NCBI RefSeq assembly: GCF_002117915.1
Contig: NZ_BDJB01000005.1
Span: forward strand, 310,001 to 374,000
Length of the DNA: 64,000 bases
Direction of reading: 5' to 3'
From: Sphingomonas sp. TZW2008
GTDB taxonomy: Bacteria > Pseudomonadota > Alphaproteobacteria > Sphingomonadales > Sphingomonadaceae
Below are positions 19,155-28,338 of the stretch, piece after piece (the first letter of the stretch is position 1; every line of letters begins with the position of its first letter). The position numbers and the translations under genes are program-made. The notes below the pieces were generated by a model. The model did not search any database. It was not told where the DNA came from and saw nothing but the letters and a program-made list of their open reading frames with translations.

Positions 19155-20284
19155 TTGAAAACCCCGGCCTGCTGCTCACGCTGCTCGCCTTCGCGCTGGT
19201 GATCGGACCGCTCGTGTTCGTTCACGAGATGGGCCATTACCTTGCCGCGCGCTTCTTCGGCGTGAAGTCCGACGCCTTCTCGATCGGCTTCGGGCGCGAG
19301 ATCGCCGGCTGGACCGACAAGCGGGGAACGCGATGGAAGATCGGCTGGATGCCATTGGGGGGCTACGTCCGCTTCGCCGGTGACATGAACGCCGTCAGCC
19401 AGCCGTCGGCCGAATGGCTCGCGCTGCCCGCTGCCGAGCGCGCACAGACGTTCCAGGCGAAGCCCGTTTGGCAGCGTGCGATCATCGTCGCGGCCGGGCC
19501 AGTCGTCAATTTCGTCCTCGCGATCCTGATCCTGTCGGGCTTTGCGCTTGCCTATGGCGACACGCGGACGCCGCCCGTCGTCGGCGAGGTCGTCGCCGGC
19601 AGTGCCGCGGCACGCGCGGGCGTGCAGGCGGGCGATCGCATCGTGCGGCTCGGCGATCGCGACATCGCGATCTTCGAGGACATGCTGTCCTACACGCGGA
19701 TCCATCCCGGCGAGGCGATCGATGTTGCGCTGGAGCGCCGCGGCCAGCCGCTGACGCTGCCGGTGACGCTCGGTGTCCAGGAGCAGGTCGATCGCTTCGG
19801 CAACCGCTATCGCATCGGCATGCTCGGCATCGGGCGCGGCGAACGCGTATCGGTACCGGTCGGCCTGCTCGAGGCGCCCGTCGTCGGCGTACGGCGGACC
19901 GGCGAGATCGTATCGATGATGGTCGAGACGATCGGCCAGATCGTAAGCGGGCGACGCTCGGTGAAGGAGCTCGGCGGGCCGCTGTCGATCGCCAAGGTAT
20001 CGGGCGAGCAGATCACGCTGGGGCCCGACGCGTTCGTCTTCCTCATTGCGCTGGTGTCCATCAATCTGGGGTTCATCAACCTGCTGCCAGTTCCGATGCT
20101 GGATGGCGGCCACCTGCTCTTCTACGCGATTGAGGCGGTGCGCCGCCGCCCGGTCGGCCCGGCGGTGCAGGAATGGGCGTTCCGCGGTGGGCTAGCCGCG
20201 ATCCTTGCCCTGATGCTGCTGGTGACGTTCAACGATCTTGGGAATTTCGGCCTTTGGCGCAATCTCGCCCGCTTGATCGGTTGA
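19151..20284 (+). CDS. rseP: site-2 intramembrane metalloprotease RseP
   Basis: A 377-residue M50 protease of the inner membrane. The zinc motif HEMGH is at residues 25-29 in the first span, one PDZ domain follows (about residues 115-200, GVQAGDRIVRLGDRDI), and the second metal site is LPVPMLDGGHL near the C-terminus. RseP enzymes cut anti-sigma factors and leftover signal peptides. The TTG start at 19151 is supported by the TTGA overlap with dxr and by the family N-terminus. It sits directly upstream of bamA, as in most proteobacteria. Confidence 0.95.
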   Translation: MIENPGLLLTLLAFALVIGPLVFVHEMGHYLAARFFGVKSDAFSIGFGREIAGWTDKRGTRWKIGWMPLGGYVRFAGDMNAVSQPSAEWLALPAAERAQTFQAKPVWQRAIIVAAGPVVNFVLAILILSGFALAYGDTRTPPVVGEVVAGSAAARAGVQAGDRIVRLGDRDIAIFEDMLSYTRIHPGEAIDVALERRGQPLTLPVTLGVQEQVDRFGNRYRIGMLGIGRGERVSVPVGLLEAPVVGVRRTGEIVSMMVETIGQIVSGRRSVKELGGPLSIAKVSGEQITLGPDAFVFLIALVSINLGFINLLPVPMLDGGHLLFYAIEAVRRRPVGPAVQEWAFRGGLAAILALMLLVTFNDLGNFGLWRNLARLIG

Positions 20285-20342
20285 CGAATCAAGGGCAGGG
20301 CGCGCGCGCAGGGGCTTGTTTGGGCTTACCGGGGTGGGATTG

Positions 20343-23051
20343 GTGACTGTTTTGAACACTTCGTCTGCTCGTTCGCGCTCGGCGGCATTGCTGCTTGGCT
20401 GTACCATGCTCGCTGGGGTGCCGTCTGTTGCCGCTGCGCAGAGCGCGGCGCCGACTGCTTCCGCACCGGCGACGCCGTCGCCCGTCGCGCCGCCGGTGCA
20501 GCGCGTGATCCGCTCACTTCGCGTCGAGGGATCACAGCGCGTCGAGCCGGAGACCGCGCTCAGCTATACTAAGCTGCGGATCGGCCAGGCTTACACCAAC
20601 GAGACGCTCGATCAGGCGATCAAGGACCTGTACGCGAGCGATCTGTTCGCCGACGTGACGGTGGCCGGTGCCGAAACGGGCGACATCGTGCTGCGCGTGC
20701 GCGAGAACCCGATTATCAACCGCGTGATTCTTGAGGGCAACAAGCGCCTCAAGGAAGACAAAATCACCAAGGAGATCAAGCTCAAGCCGCGGCAGGTGTT
20801 CACCCGCAGCGCGGTGCGCCAGGATGTCGCGCGGATCGTCGAACTCTATCGTCGTCAGGGCCGCTTCGCCGCCAGCGTCGATCCAAAGATGGTCGCGCTC
20901 GACCAGAACCGCGTCGACGTGGTGTTCGAGATCAGCGAGGGGCCAAAGTCCAAGGTCCGCCAGATCAACATCATCGGCAACGAAGTGTTCTCCGACGACA
21001 AGCTGCGCGAGCAGATGGTGACGAAGCAGGCGCGCCTGTTCCGCCTGCTGTCGTCGAACACGACCTACGATCAGGATCGCCTTGCCTACGACCAGCAGAA
21101 GCTGCGGCAGTTCTACCTGACCGAAGGCTATGCCGACTTCCGCGTGACGAGCGCCGTCGCCGAGCTGACGCCCGATAAAGAAGACTTCATCATCACCTAC
21201 GTGGTCGAGGAAGGTCCGCGCTATAAATTCGGTGACATTACCGTCGACAGCGATATTCGCGACTTCGACGACAAGGCGCTCGCCAAGACGCTCGCGGTAA
21301 AGAAGGGTGATTGGTATAACGCCAAGATGGTCGAGGATACCGTCGACGGGCTGAGCCAGACGACGGGCCTGTTCGGTTACGCCTTCACCGAAATCAACCC
21401 GGAGTTCCAGCGCGACAAGGACGCGCTGACGATGTCGATCAACTTCCACATCGCGGAAGCCAAACGGTCGTACATCGAGCGGATCGACATTACCGGCAAC
21501 ACGCAGACGCAGGACAAGGTGATCCGTCGCGAGATCCGCCTTGCGGAGGGCGACGCGTTCAACAGCTTCCAGGTGAAGCGCTCGCAGGACCGCATCAACA
21601 GCCTCGGCTACTTCCAGGAGAAGTTCGAGATTAAGCAGACGCCGGGCACGACGCCTGATCGCGTCATCCTAGGCGCGAACGTCGAGGAAAAGGCGACGGG
21701 CGAATTGCAGCTGTCGGCGGGCTTCTCGAGCCTCGAGCGGTTCATCGTCCAGTTCAACATCACGCAGCGCAACTTCCGCGGCAAGGGTCAGGAACTACGG
21801 CTCGGCGTCAACTATTCGAGCTATTCGAAGTCGATCGAGGTCGGGTTCACCGAGCCGTATTTGTTCGACAAGAACATCGCCGTCGGCGTCGACGTGTTCC
21901 GCCGTGACTTCAACGCATTCAACTTCGTCAACAATAATCGCGAGACGACCTACAGCCAGGTCTCGACCGGTTTCCAGCTGCGCGCGGGCGTGCCGCTGAC
22001 CGAGTTCTGGTCGCTGTCGGCGCGCTACGGCCTCTCGTACGACGAGGTCGGCCTCGATCGCGACACCTTCTTCCGTGACGGGCAGTGCGACCGTATTCTC
22101 GCCGGCCGCTATCTATGCGAGGCGTTGGGCAACCGGCTGACGTCTTCGGTCGGCTACTCGCTGATCTACGACAGCCTCAACAGCCGGCTTCGCCCGTCGT
22201 CGGGCCAGCGCTTCACCTTCAGCCAGGATTTCGCAGGCCTCGGCGGTGACGTGAAATATCTGCGCACGCGCGCCGATGCGGCGAAGTACTGGGGGCTGGG
22301 CAGCGGCTTCATCCTGTCCGCGCTGGCGGAAGGCGGCTACATTTTCTCGTTCGAGAGTGACCGCGGCGAAGGCGTCGATGCTGTGCGCATCACCGACCGC
22401 TTCTATCTCGGCGAGCCGCAGTTCCGCGGTTTCGACATTCGCGGCGTCGGGCCGCGCGTGCAGCGCCTGCCGTACACCACCGATGCGACCGGCAAGCAGA
22501 TCCTGATCACCGATCGCCAGCAGATCACCGACGACGCGCTGGGCGGCAAGGCCTATTACCTCTCGCGGCTGGAACTCGAGATTCCGCTCGGCTCCGGCGC
22601 GCGCGAACTCGGGCTGCGGCCGTCGGTCTATGTCCAGGCAGGCAGCCTGTTCAACATTCGTCGGCCGCTGCCGACGGTGACCTTCCCGACGACGACAGAT
22701 GCTGCGGGCAATACCGTCGTTCTGCCGCTGCCGGTTACCGATACGGCCGGCAATCCGCTGTTCTCCTACGCCAATGCACAGGGGCTGGCGGTGACGACGA
22801 CCTGCGCCGCCGGCCTGCCCGACGGCAATGGCAATTGTAACGGCATCCTGCCCAACACGCCGCAGATCCGCTCGCAGCCGTTCCTCGAGCGGTTCCTGGG
22901 CGATTCGCCGACGCCGCGCATCTCGGTCGGCTTCGGCGTCAACTGGACCTCGCCGTTCGGCCCGCTGCGTATCGATATCGCGCGCGCGCTGAAGAAGCAG
23001 CCGGGCGACGACGACAAGCTTATCACCTTCAACGTAGGGACTCAGTTCTGA
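20343..23051 (+). CDS. bamA: outer membrane protein assembly factor BamA
   Basis: About 902 residues: a signal peptide ([18 protein letters not shown]), five POTRA domains (about residues 45-420; the last reads [22 protein letters not shown]), then an Omp85 beta-barrel whose C-terminus ends in FNVGTQF, with the usual terminal Phe. BamA inserts outer-membrane beta-barrel proteins. The barrel has an unusually long loop near its end (DNA about 22680-22870) with two Cys, and another loop with a Cys pair near 22085-22120. I prefer GTG at 20343 behind GGGGTGGGA; a TTG at 20316 is possible. Confidence 0.96.
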   Translation: MTVLNTSSARSRSAALLLGCTMLAGVPSVAAAQSAAPTASAPATPSPVAPPVQRVIRSLRVEGSQRVEPETALSYTKLRIGQAYTNETLDQAIKDLYASDLFADVTVAGAETGDIVLRVRENPIINRVILEGNKRLKEDKITKEIKLKPRQVFTRSAVRQDVARIVELYRRQGRFAASVDPKMVALDQNRVDVVFEISEGPKSKVRQINIIGNEVFSDDKLREQMVTKQARLFRLLSSNTTYDQDRLAYDQQKLRQFYLTEGYADFRVTSAVAELTPDKEDFIITYVVEEGPRYKFGDITVDSDIRDFDDKALAKTLAVKKGDWYNAKMVEDTVDGLSQTTGLFGYAFTEINPEFQRDKDALTMSINFHIAEAKRSYIERIDITGNTQTQDKVIRREIRLAEGDAFNSFQVKRSQDRINSLGYFQEKFEIKQTPGTTPDRVILGANVEEKATGELQLSAGFSSLERFIVQFNITQRNFRGKGQELRLGVNYSSYSKSIEVGFTEPYLFDKNIAVGVDVFRRDFNAFNFVNNNRETTYSQVSTGFQLRAGVPLTEFWSLSARYGLSYDEVGLDRDTFFRDGQCDRILAGRYLCEALGNRLTSSVGYSLIYDSLNSRLRPSSGQRFTFSQDFAGLGGDVKYLRTRADAAKYWGLGSGFILSALAEGGYIFSFESDRGEGVDAVRITDRFYLGEPQFRGFDIRGVGPRVQRLPYTTDATGKQILITDRQQITDDALGGKAYYLSRLELEIPLGSGARELGLRPSVYVQAGSLFNIRRPLPTVTFPTTTDAAGNTVVLPLPVTDTAGNPLFSYANAQGLAVTTTCAAGLPDGNGNCNGILPNTPQIRSQPFLERFLGDSPTPRISVGFGVNWTSPFGPLRIDIARALKKQPGDDDKLITFNVGTQF

Positions 23052-23698
23052 TGACCAAGATCAAGACCATGCTGCTCGCCGCCGCGCTCGTCGCGCCGGC
23101 TGCCATCGCCGCCGGTTCGGCCAGTGCGCAGGTGTCGGGCATCGCTGTCGCGAACCCCGAACAGGCGGTCGCGAACTCGCGCGCCTGGACGACTGCACGC
23201 GGCCAGATCCAAACGCAGTACAAGACGCAGATCGATCAGGCGACCGCACGTCGCACTGCGATCGAGAACGAGCTGCGACCGCTCGTCACCGCCTATCAGA
23301 CCGCGGCGCGCGCACCTGGTGCGAGCGAGGCATCGCTCCGCCCGCAGGCGCAGGCGATCCAGACCAAGCAGCAGGCCGCGCAGCAGGAACTCGGCCGCCT
23401 GACGCAGCCGGCGCAGCGCGCGGAGGCCTATGCGCTCGAGCAGATCAGCACCAAGCTGAACGACGCCGTGCAGGCGGCGGTGCGCGCGCGCAACGTGACG
23501 CTGCTGCTTCGCCCGGAAGCCGCGCTGTTCGCGCAGCCGGCGGCGGACGTGACGCCGGCGATCACTGCCGAACTCGACAAGCTCGTCCCCAGCGTCGGCA
23601 TTACGCCGCCGGCAAATTGGCAGCCGGGCCAGCAGGGTCAGCAGGGCCAGGCCGCTGCCGCCCCGGCGCAGCAGCGCCAGCAGCCGCAGGGCCGCTGA
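23051..23698 (+). CDS. skp: OmpH/Skp-family periplasmic chaperone
   Basis: A 215-residue exported protein with signal peptide [21 protein letters not shown]. The body is predicted helical coiled-coil, rich in Gln and Ala ([24 protein letters not shown] split by linkers), as expected for the Skp jellyfish arms that hold unfolded outer-membrane proteins. Its ATG overlaps the bamA TGA by one base (TGATG). The C-terminal 35 residues are a Gln/Pro/Gly-rich tail (GQQGQQGQ) not present in E. coli Skp. Function is inferred from family and position. Confidence 0.88.
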   Translation: MTKIKTMLLAAALVAPAAIAAGSASAQVSGIAVANPEQAVANSRAWTTARGQIQTQYKTQIDQATARRTAIENELRPLVTAYQTAARAPGASEASLRPQAQAIQTKQQAAQQELGRLTQPAQRAEAYALEQISTKLNDAVQAAVRARNVTLLLRPEAALFAQPAADVTPAITAELDKLVPSVGITPPANWQPGQQGQQGQAAAAPAQQRQQPQGR

Positions 23699-23709
23699 GC
23701 CGTAACCGC

Positions 23710-24189
23710 ATGAGCGAGACGACGACCAAAGCCGCCATCGGCTCGTTCGACGTGACGCGCGTGATGGCGGCGCTGCCGCATCGCTACCCGATGCTGCTCG
23801 TTGATCGCGTCGAGCGGCTGGTGCCCGATGAATCGATCACCGCGATCAAGGCGGTGACGATTAACGAGCAATTCTTCCAGGGGCATTTCCCCGGCCGCCC
23901 GATCATGCCGGGCGTGCTGATCGTCGAGGCGCTGGCGCAGGCCGCCGGCGTCCTCGCGGTCGAAAGCCTCGGGCTCGCGGGCACCGGCAAGCTCGTCTAC
24001 TTCATGTCGATCGACGACGTGAAGTTCCGCAAGCCGGTGGAGCCGGGCGTTCTGCTGCGGTTAGAGGTGTCGTTCGTGCAGAAGCGCGCGCGCGTGTGCA
24101 AGTTCGCCGGCAAGGCCCTGATCGACGGCGATGTCGCCGCCGAATGCGCGTTCACCGCGATGATCGCGGATCCTCCCGCCGCGGCGTGA
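23710..24189 (+). CDS. fabZ: 3-hydroxyacyl-ACP dehydratase FabZ
   Basis: A 159-residue hot-dog-fold dehydratase of fatty-acid synthesis. Catalytic His59 is in [16 protein letters not shown] and the second catalytic residue is Glu73 in [10 protein letters not shown]. The ATG at 23710 is eleven bases after skp. In LPS-producing proteobacteria lpxD usually lies between skp and fabZ and lpxA follows; neither is here. Its TGA overlaps the ATG of a small membrane protein by one base. Confidence 0.97.
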   Translation: MSETTTKAAIGSFDVTRVMAALPHRYPMLLVDRVERLVPDESITAIKAVTINEQFFQGHFPGRPIMPGVLIVEALAQAAGVLAVESLGLAGTGKLVYFMSIDDVKFRKPVEPGVLLRLEVSFVQKRARVCKFAGKALIDGDVAAECAFTAMIADPPAAA

Positions 24190-24401
24190 TGGATCGGCTG
24201 ACCGCGTTCGGGCTCGTCGCGGTCAGCCTGATGCTCGTCTGCTACGCACTGGAGGATCGATCGCCTTGGTGGGTGCTCGGCTTCGCCGGCGCTTGTGCGC
24301 TCGGTTCGACCTACGGCTTCCTGCAGGGCGCGTGGCCGTTCGGCGTGGTAGAGGCGATCTGGTCGCTGGTCGCGCTGCGCCGCTGGGCCACCTTGCGCTG
24401 A
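24189..24401 (+). CDS. conserved small membrane protein, unknown function
   Basis: A 70-residue protein with two hydrophobic spans (LTAFGLVAVSLMLVCYAL and a second around WWVLGFAGACALGSTYGF) and the compact C-terminal block LQGAWPFGVVEAIWSLVALRRW. That block looks strongly constrained, and I recall similar short proteins in other alphaproteobacteria and cyanobacteria, but I know no function. The ATG is embedded in the fabZ stop (TGATG), so it is very likely co-translated with fabZ. Confidence 0.8.
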   Translation: MDRLTAFGLVAVSLMLVCYALEDRSPWWVLGFAGACALGSTYGFLQGAWPFGVVEAIWSLVALRRWATLR

Positions 24402-24403
24402 CA

Positions 24404-24432
24404 TTGCGTGCGTCACGCGGCTCTGCTAGGCG
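24404..24432 (+). promoter_or_regulatory. putative rpmE promoter
   Basis: TTGCGT (24404-24409), 17-base spacer, TAGGCG (24427-24432) inside CTGCTAGGCGCGCGCC, nearly the same -10 context as rpsB. It leaves a leader of about 43 bases before rpmE. Confidence 0.5.
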
Positions 24433-24482
24433 CGCGCCTTCCTTCTCGGCTGGTCGGTAACCAGCCATCTCGGAGACAGAAT

Positions 24483-24713
24483 GTGAAGAAAGATACCCAC
24501 CCCGACTATCACATGATCAAGGTGCAGATGACGGACGGCACCGTGTACGAGACGCGCTCCACCTGGGGCAAGGAAGGCGACACGATGACGCTCGAGATCG
24601 ATCCGCTTGCGCACCCGGCGTGGACCGGCGGCAAGGGTCAGATGCTCGACAGCGGCGGTCAGGTCGCGCGCTTCAATAAGCGCTTCGGCGGCGGGCTTAC
24701 GCTGCGTAAGTAA
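24483..24713 (+). CDS. rpmE: 50S ribosomal protein L31
   Basis: A 76-residue L31 beginning [19 protein letters not shown], with the conserved HPAWTGG and FNKRFGG near the end. It lacks the paired Cys-X-X-Cys zinc ligands of E. coli RpmE, the zinc-free alphaproteobacterial form. The GTG start at 24483 has GGAGA six bases upstream. Confidence 0.96.
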   Translation: MKKDTHPDYHMIKVQMTDGTVYETRSTWGKEGDTMTLEIDPLAHPAWTGGKGQMLDSGGQVARFNKRFGGGLTLRK

Positions 24714-24748
24714 TCATCGATTAACTACCGCGGGCGTAGCGTTCAGCT

Positions 24749-25060
24749 ATGTTCGCGGCGGAATTCGAAACAGCGGAAATGAATGGCCGGCGCCGCAGCC
24801 CGCGCGCGCCGGTCTCGTTCGACGCAAGCATGGGGCAGGGCGGGCTCGGGCGCACCTTGTGCAAGGTCGTCGATATCTCGCTCCACGGCGCACGCATCCA
24901 GAGCTATTCCGCGCTACGTCGCGGCACGACGATCTGGCTCAATTTGCCCGAGATCGGCCCGGTCGCCGCCGATGTGCGCTGGGCGGATGATTTCACCGCC
25001 GGCTGCCAGTTCAAAAAGCCGCTCGACAAGGCCGCGTTCGAACGCCTCACCGAGCGCTAG
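24749..25060 (+). CDS. PilZ-domain protein, putative c-di-GMP receptor
   Basis: A 103-residue single-domain PilZ protein. It has the c-di-GMP-binding RxxxR element in RRRSPRAPVSF and the D/NxSxxG element in VVDISLHGARI, followed by the barrel strands TTIWLNLPEIGPVAADVRW. Both binding motifs appear intact, so it can plausibly bind c-di-GMP; its target is unknown. It is a single gene between rpmE and the tRNA. Confidence 0.85.
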   Translation: MFAAEFETAEMNGRRRSPRAPVSFDASMGQGGLGRTLCKVVDISLHGARIQSYSALRRGTTIWLNLPEIGPVAADVRWADDFTAGCQFKKPLDKAAFERLTER

Positions 25061-25065
25061 ATCGC

Positions 25066-25155
25066 TGGCGGATGGGGTGGGATTCGAACCCACGGTGAGC
25101 TTCCACCCACGACGGTTTTCAAGACCGTTGCCTTAAACCACTCGGCCACCCATCC
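25066..25155 (-). tRNA. tRNA-Ser(TGA)
   Basis: On the minus strand the acceptor stem GGATGGG (25155-25149) pairs with CCCATCC (25076-25070); the discriminator G and an encoded CCA (25068-25066) follow. The anticodon loop reads CTTGAAA, anticodon TGA, decoding UCN. The T arm GGGTTCGAATCCC is perfect, and a long variable arm (GTGGGTGGAAGCTCACC region) marks it as class II serine tRNA. Confidence 0.97.
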
Positions 25156-25223
25156 GTGCAACGCCCTGTGCCGCGGTGCGATGATGCGTGCAAGCCCGGC
25201 GATGATTGGCGGTTCCGCGCGAG

Positions 25224-25248
25224 CCCGCCGTGTGTCACACAGCGCGGG
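25224..25248 (+). promoter_or_regulatory. stem-loop in the mltB leader
   Basis: CCCGC (25224-25228) pairs with GCGGG (25244-25248), and inside it GTGTG (25230-25234) with CACAC (25236-25240). It ends directly before the GAGGGG Shine-Dalgarno of the lytic transglycosylase gene and could affect translation or RNA stability. Confidence 0.35.
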
Positions 25249-25265
25249 TGAGGGGTATCAACACC

Positions 25266-26306
25266 ATGTTCCGCCGCCTGCGTATCGGCATCGCCGCGTC
25301 CGCGCTCGCGCTCATCTCCGGATCTGCCGGCGCGCAGACCGAGGGATCGCGCAGCGAGGCAGGCTTTCAGGCGTATCTGTCCGAACTGCGCGCGCAGGCG
25401 CTGCGCGAGGGTGTCCGCCCTTCGACCATCGATGCCGTCCTGCCGACGCTTACCTATAATCAGCGTGTCGTCGACCTCGACCGGCAGCAGCCGGGCAACC
25501 CCGGCTCCACCGCGACCCCGCCGTTCGCCCCGTACAAGGCGCGTCACGTCGATGCGGCGCGGATCGGCCGCGGGCGCACCGCCTACGCCGCCAATCGCGC
25601 GCGCCTTGCGCGGGTCGAAGCCGAAACGGGCGTGCCCGAATCGATCATGGTTGCGATCTGGGGGCATGAGACGAACTACGGCAGCTACACCGGCAATTTC
25701 GATCTACTGCGCAGCCTTGCCTCGCTCGCTTATGACGGGCGTCGCCGCTCGCTGTTCGCGAGCGAGTTCGTCGCGACGCTCAAGATCCTCGATCGCGGTA
25801 TTCCGCGCTCGACGCTGGTCGGCAGCTGGGCCGGCGCGACGGGCAATCCGCAGTTTCTGCCGTCGATCTACATCCGTCTTGCCAAGGACGGCGATGGCGA
25901 CGGGCGGGCGGACATCTGGAACAGCCAGGCCGATACGCTCGCCTCGATCGGCAATTACTTCGTCAATGCCGGATGGCGGCCTGGTCAGCCATGGGGCATC
26001 GCCGTCAGCGTGCCCGCCGGCTTCGATCGCAGCGGGCAGGCCAATCGCCTGGTATCGCCCCGCTGCCCGCGGGTGTTTGAGCGGCACAGTGGGTGGCGCA
26101 CCATGGCGGAGTGGCGCGCGCTCGGCATCGTGCCGCAGGGTGGCGGCTGGCCCGGCGACAATGTGCTCGCGACGCTGATGGAGCCGGACGGTCCCGGTGC
26201 GACGGCGTATCTCCTCACGGGCAATTATCGCGTGATCCTTGACTATAATTGCTCGAATTTCTACGCGCTCTCGGTGGGTTTGCTGGCGGATGCCGTCGAG
26301 CGCTGA
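25266..26306 (+). CDS. mltB: lytic murein transglycosylase, MltB family
   Basis: A 346-residue exported enzyme cutting the MurNAc-GlcNAc bond of peptidoglycan to give 1,6-anhydro products. It has a signal peptide ending SAGA-Q and no lipobox, so it is soluble or loosely bound in the periplasm. The catalytic Glu135 is in AIWGHETNYGSYTGNFD, and the SLT_2 fold continues with GSWAGATGNPQFLPS and DGDGRADIWNSQADTLASIGNYF. A C-terminal peptidoglycan-binding domain is absent. ATG chosen at the signal peptide, behind GAGGGG. Its end overlaps rlpA by 17 bases. Confidence 0.92.
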   Translation: MFRRLRIGIAASALALISGSAGAQTEGSRSEAGFQAYLSELRAQALREGVRPSTIDAVLPTLTYNQRVVDLDRQQPGNPGSTATPPFAPYKARHVDAARIGRGRTAYAANRARLARVEAETGVPESIMVAIWGHETNYGSYTGNFDLLRSLASLAYDGRRRSLFASEFVATLKILDRGIPRSTLVGSWAGATGNPQFLPSIYIRLAKDGDGDGRADIWNSQADTLASIGNYFVNAGWRPGQPWGIAVSVPAGFDRSGQANRLVSPRCPRVFERHSGWRTMAEWRALGIVPQGGGWPGDNVLATLMEPDGPGATAYLLTGNYRVILDYNCSNFYALSVGLLADAVER

Positions 26307-27117
26307 GGTTGGCGGCGGCGCGGTGGCGCTGCTTTTGCTCACGGCCTGTGGCGGCGCGCCGAGCGTGCCGCTCACACCTGCCGCGGCAGTTGATCGCGCG
26401 GCGGCGCCGGTGCTGCCGACCGCCGTTCCCGCGGCGCCGGTCCGCTACGACGCGGTCGGCTATGCCAGCTGGTACGGCGAGGAACTGGCGGGGAACGACA
26501 CCGCGTCGGGCGGCGCCTTTGATCCCGGCGCGATCACCGCGGCGCATCGCACCTTACCGCTCGGCTCGTTCGCCGAGGTGACGTCGCTAGACAGCGGGCG
26601 CACGATCCTGGTGCTCGTCAATGATCGCGGCCCCGGCCGACTGGATCGTGAGATCGATCTGTCGCGCGGCGCAGCGCAAGCACTCGGCACCAGCAATCGG
26701 GCGATGGCCCCCGTACGGGTGCGTGCCAGCGCGGCGACCGCGGCCGATGCCGCCTCGCTCGCTGCGGGCCGCTCGGCGAACGCACGCCTCGATGCGCCCG
26801 CCGCGCTGCTCGCCTCGCTTCGCGCCCGGCTGTCGACATACACGCCGCCGATCCAGCGCACCGCCGACGCGCGCCGATCGCCACGCGTCGCGCGCGCTGC
26901 GATCGGGGTCGACACGTTGCTCGTCCAAGTTGCCGCCTTCTCCAACGCCGCCCGCGCGCAGGCATTGGCCGATCGGCTGCGCGGCTCGGTGACCGCCGAG
27001 GGCGGCGTGTATCGCGTCCGCCTCGGCCCGTTCGTCGACCCCGTATCCGCCGAACGGGCACGTGACGCGGCGGCGCGGCGCGGCTATGGCGATGCCACGA
27101 TCGTCGTCGAGCCGTGA
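26290..27117 (+). CDS. rlpA: RlpA-family septal lipoprotein with SPOR domain
   Basis: A 275-residue predicted lipoprotein (lipobox LTAC, Cys20). A double-psi beta-barrel domain spans about residues 55-140 (GYASWYGEELAGNDTASGGAFDP to VLVNDRGPGRLDREIDLS); RlpA enzymes of this fold are lytic transglycosylases acting on denuded glycan strands. The C-terminal 70 residues (LLVQVAAFSNAARAQALADRL to YGDATIVVE) are a SPOR domain, which targets division septa. The overlap with mltB suggests the two wall hydrolases are expressed together. Confidence 0.9.
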   Translation: MPSSAEVGGGAVALLLLTACGGAPSVPLTPAAAVDRAAAPVLPTAVPAAPVRYDAVGYASWYGEELAGNDTASGGAFDPGAITAAHRTLPLGSFAEVTSLDSGRTILVLVNDRGPGRLDREIDLSRGAAQALGTSNRAMAPVRVRASAATAADAASLAAGRSANARLDAPAALLASLRARLSTYTPPIQRTADARRSPRVARAAIGVDTLLVQVAAFSNAARAQALADRLRGSVTAEGGVYRVRLGPFVDPVSAERARDAAARRGYGDATIVVEP

Positions 27118-27162
27118 GCGTCGCCGTCCAGCTTCCACCGTCCAGCCCCGAGTAGAGCGTCC

Positions 27163-28338
27163 ATGTCCAAGCTTCTGTCGTATCTCGCGTTGCCCGCGAT
27201 CGCGCTGTCGGTCGCCTATCCCTCCGCCGCCTCGGCGCCGCAGTTCCAGACGGTCGCGCCGGTCGCGTTCATGGAGGATCTGTCGTCGGGCGCGGTGCTC
27301 TTCGCCAAGGATGCCGACCGTCGCATGCCGCCGGCGTCCATGGCGAAGATGATGACGGTGTTCGTTGTGTTTGACATGATCAAGCGCGGCGAGCTCAAGC
27401 TCGACACCGAGTTCGAGGTGCGGCCGGAGACCTGGCAGCGCTGGCACGGCCCGGCGGCCGGATCGACGATGTTCCTGTCGGTCGGCGAGAAGGTGTCGGT
27501 GGCGAACCTGCTCTACGGCGTCGTCGTCCTTTCCGGGAACGACGCCTGCGTCGTGCTGGCGGAAGGAATCTCGGGCACCGAGGAAGCCTTCGTTCAGCGG
27601 ATGAACGAGGTGGCCAAGCGAATCGGGCTCGACAACAGCCATTTCGGCACGTCGAACGGCTGGCCCGACAACGGCGTCACCTATGTGACGGCGCGCGATC
27701 TGGCGAAGCTCGCCGCCACGACGATCCAGGAGCATCCGAGCCTCTACAAGCAATTCTATTCGCGGCGTGAATTCACCTGGGGCAAGACGCTCGGCTCGGG
27801 CAGCGACATCACGCAGGCGAACCGCGATCCGCTGCTAGGCCGCGTCGCCGGTGCCGACGGGCTCAAGACCGGCCATACCGAGGAGGCGGGCTACGGCTTT
27901 ACCGGATCGGCGGAGCAGAACGGACGCCGTCTCGTCATGGTGCTCGCCGGGCTCACCAGCTTCAACCAGCGCATCTCCGAATCGGTGCGCTTCATGGATT
28001 GGGGCTTCCGTGCGTGGCAGGCGAAGCCGATCGTGAAGCAGGGCCGCAAGGTGGCCGATGCCGAGGTTCAGCTGGGCGGCGCCTCGAGCGTCGGGCTCGT
28101 CGCGCCGCGTGACTTGAAGGTTGCGCTGCCGTCGGGCGCCGTGCCGGCGATGTCGGCAAAGGTCGTCTATCAGGGGCCGATCAAGGCGCCGATCAAGGCA
28201 GGCGCGCATGTCGCCGACCTCGTCGTCACCTCGCCCGGGCTCCCTGAGCAGACGCTGCCGCTCGTCGCCGAGGCGGATGTCGCGGAGGCGGGTTTCTTCG
28301 GCCGCGCCTGGGCCGGCCTGACGGGCATGTTCGGATGA
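27163..28338 (+). CDS. D-alanyl-D-alanine carboxypeptidase (PBP5/6 type)
   Basis: A 391-residue low-molecular-mass penicillin-binding protein. Signal peptide ends near AASA; the active-site SxxK is Ser59-Met-Ala-Lys62, SxN is SGN in VVLSGNDACV, and the KTG box is LKTGHTEEAG. A second C-terminal beta domain follows and the protein ends with an amphipathic-looking segment (AEAGFFGRAWAGLTGMFG) that would anchor it to the inner membrane. It trims pentapeptides to tetrapeptides. Its stop overlaps tmk (ATGA). Confidence 0.95.
   Translation: MSKLLSYLALPAIALSVAYPSAASAPQFQTVAPVAFMEDLSSGAVLFAKDADRRMPPASMAKMMTVFVVFDMIKRGELKLDTEFEVRPETWQRWHGPAAGSTMFLSVGEKVSVANLLYGVVVLSGNDACVVLAEGISGTEEAFVQRMNEVAKRIGLDNSHFGTSNGWPDNGVTYVTARDLAKLAATTIQEHPSLYKQFYSRREFTWGKTLGSGSDITQANRDPLLGRVAGADGLKTGHTEEAGYGFTGSAEQNGRRLVMVLAGLTSFNQRISESVRFMDWGFRAWQAKPIVKQGRKVADAEVQLGGASSVGLVAPRDLKVALPSGAVPAMSAKVVYQGPIKAPIKAGAHVADLVVTSPGLPEQTLPLVAEADVAEAGFFGRAWAGLTGMFG

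Noticed and set aside
26587..27753. 388-codon minus-strand frame over rlpA and the carboxypeptidase
   Set aside because: Antisense shadow across two convincing genes.
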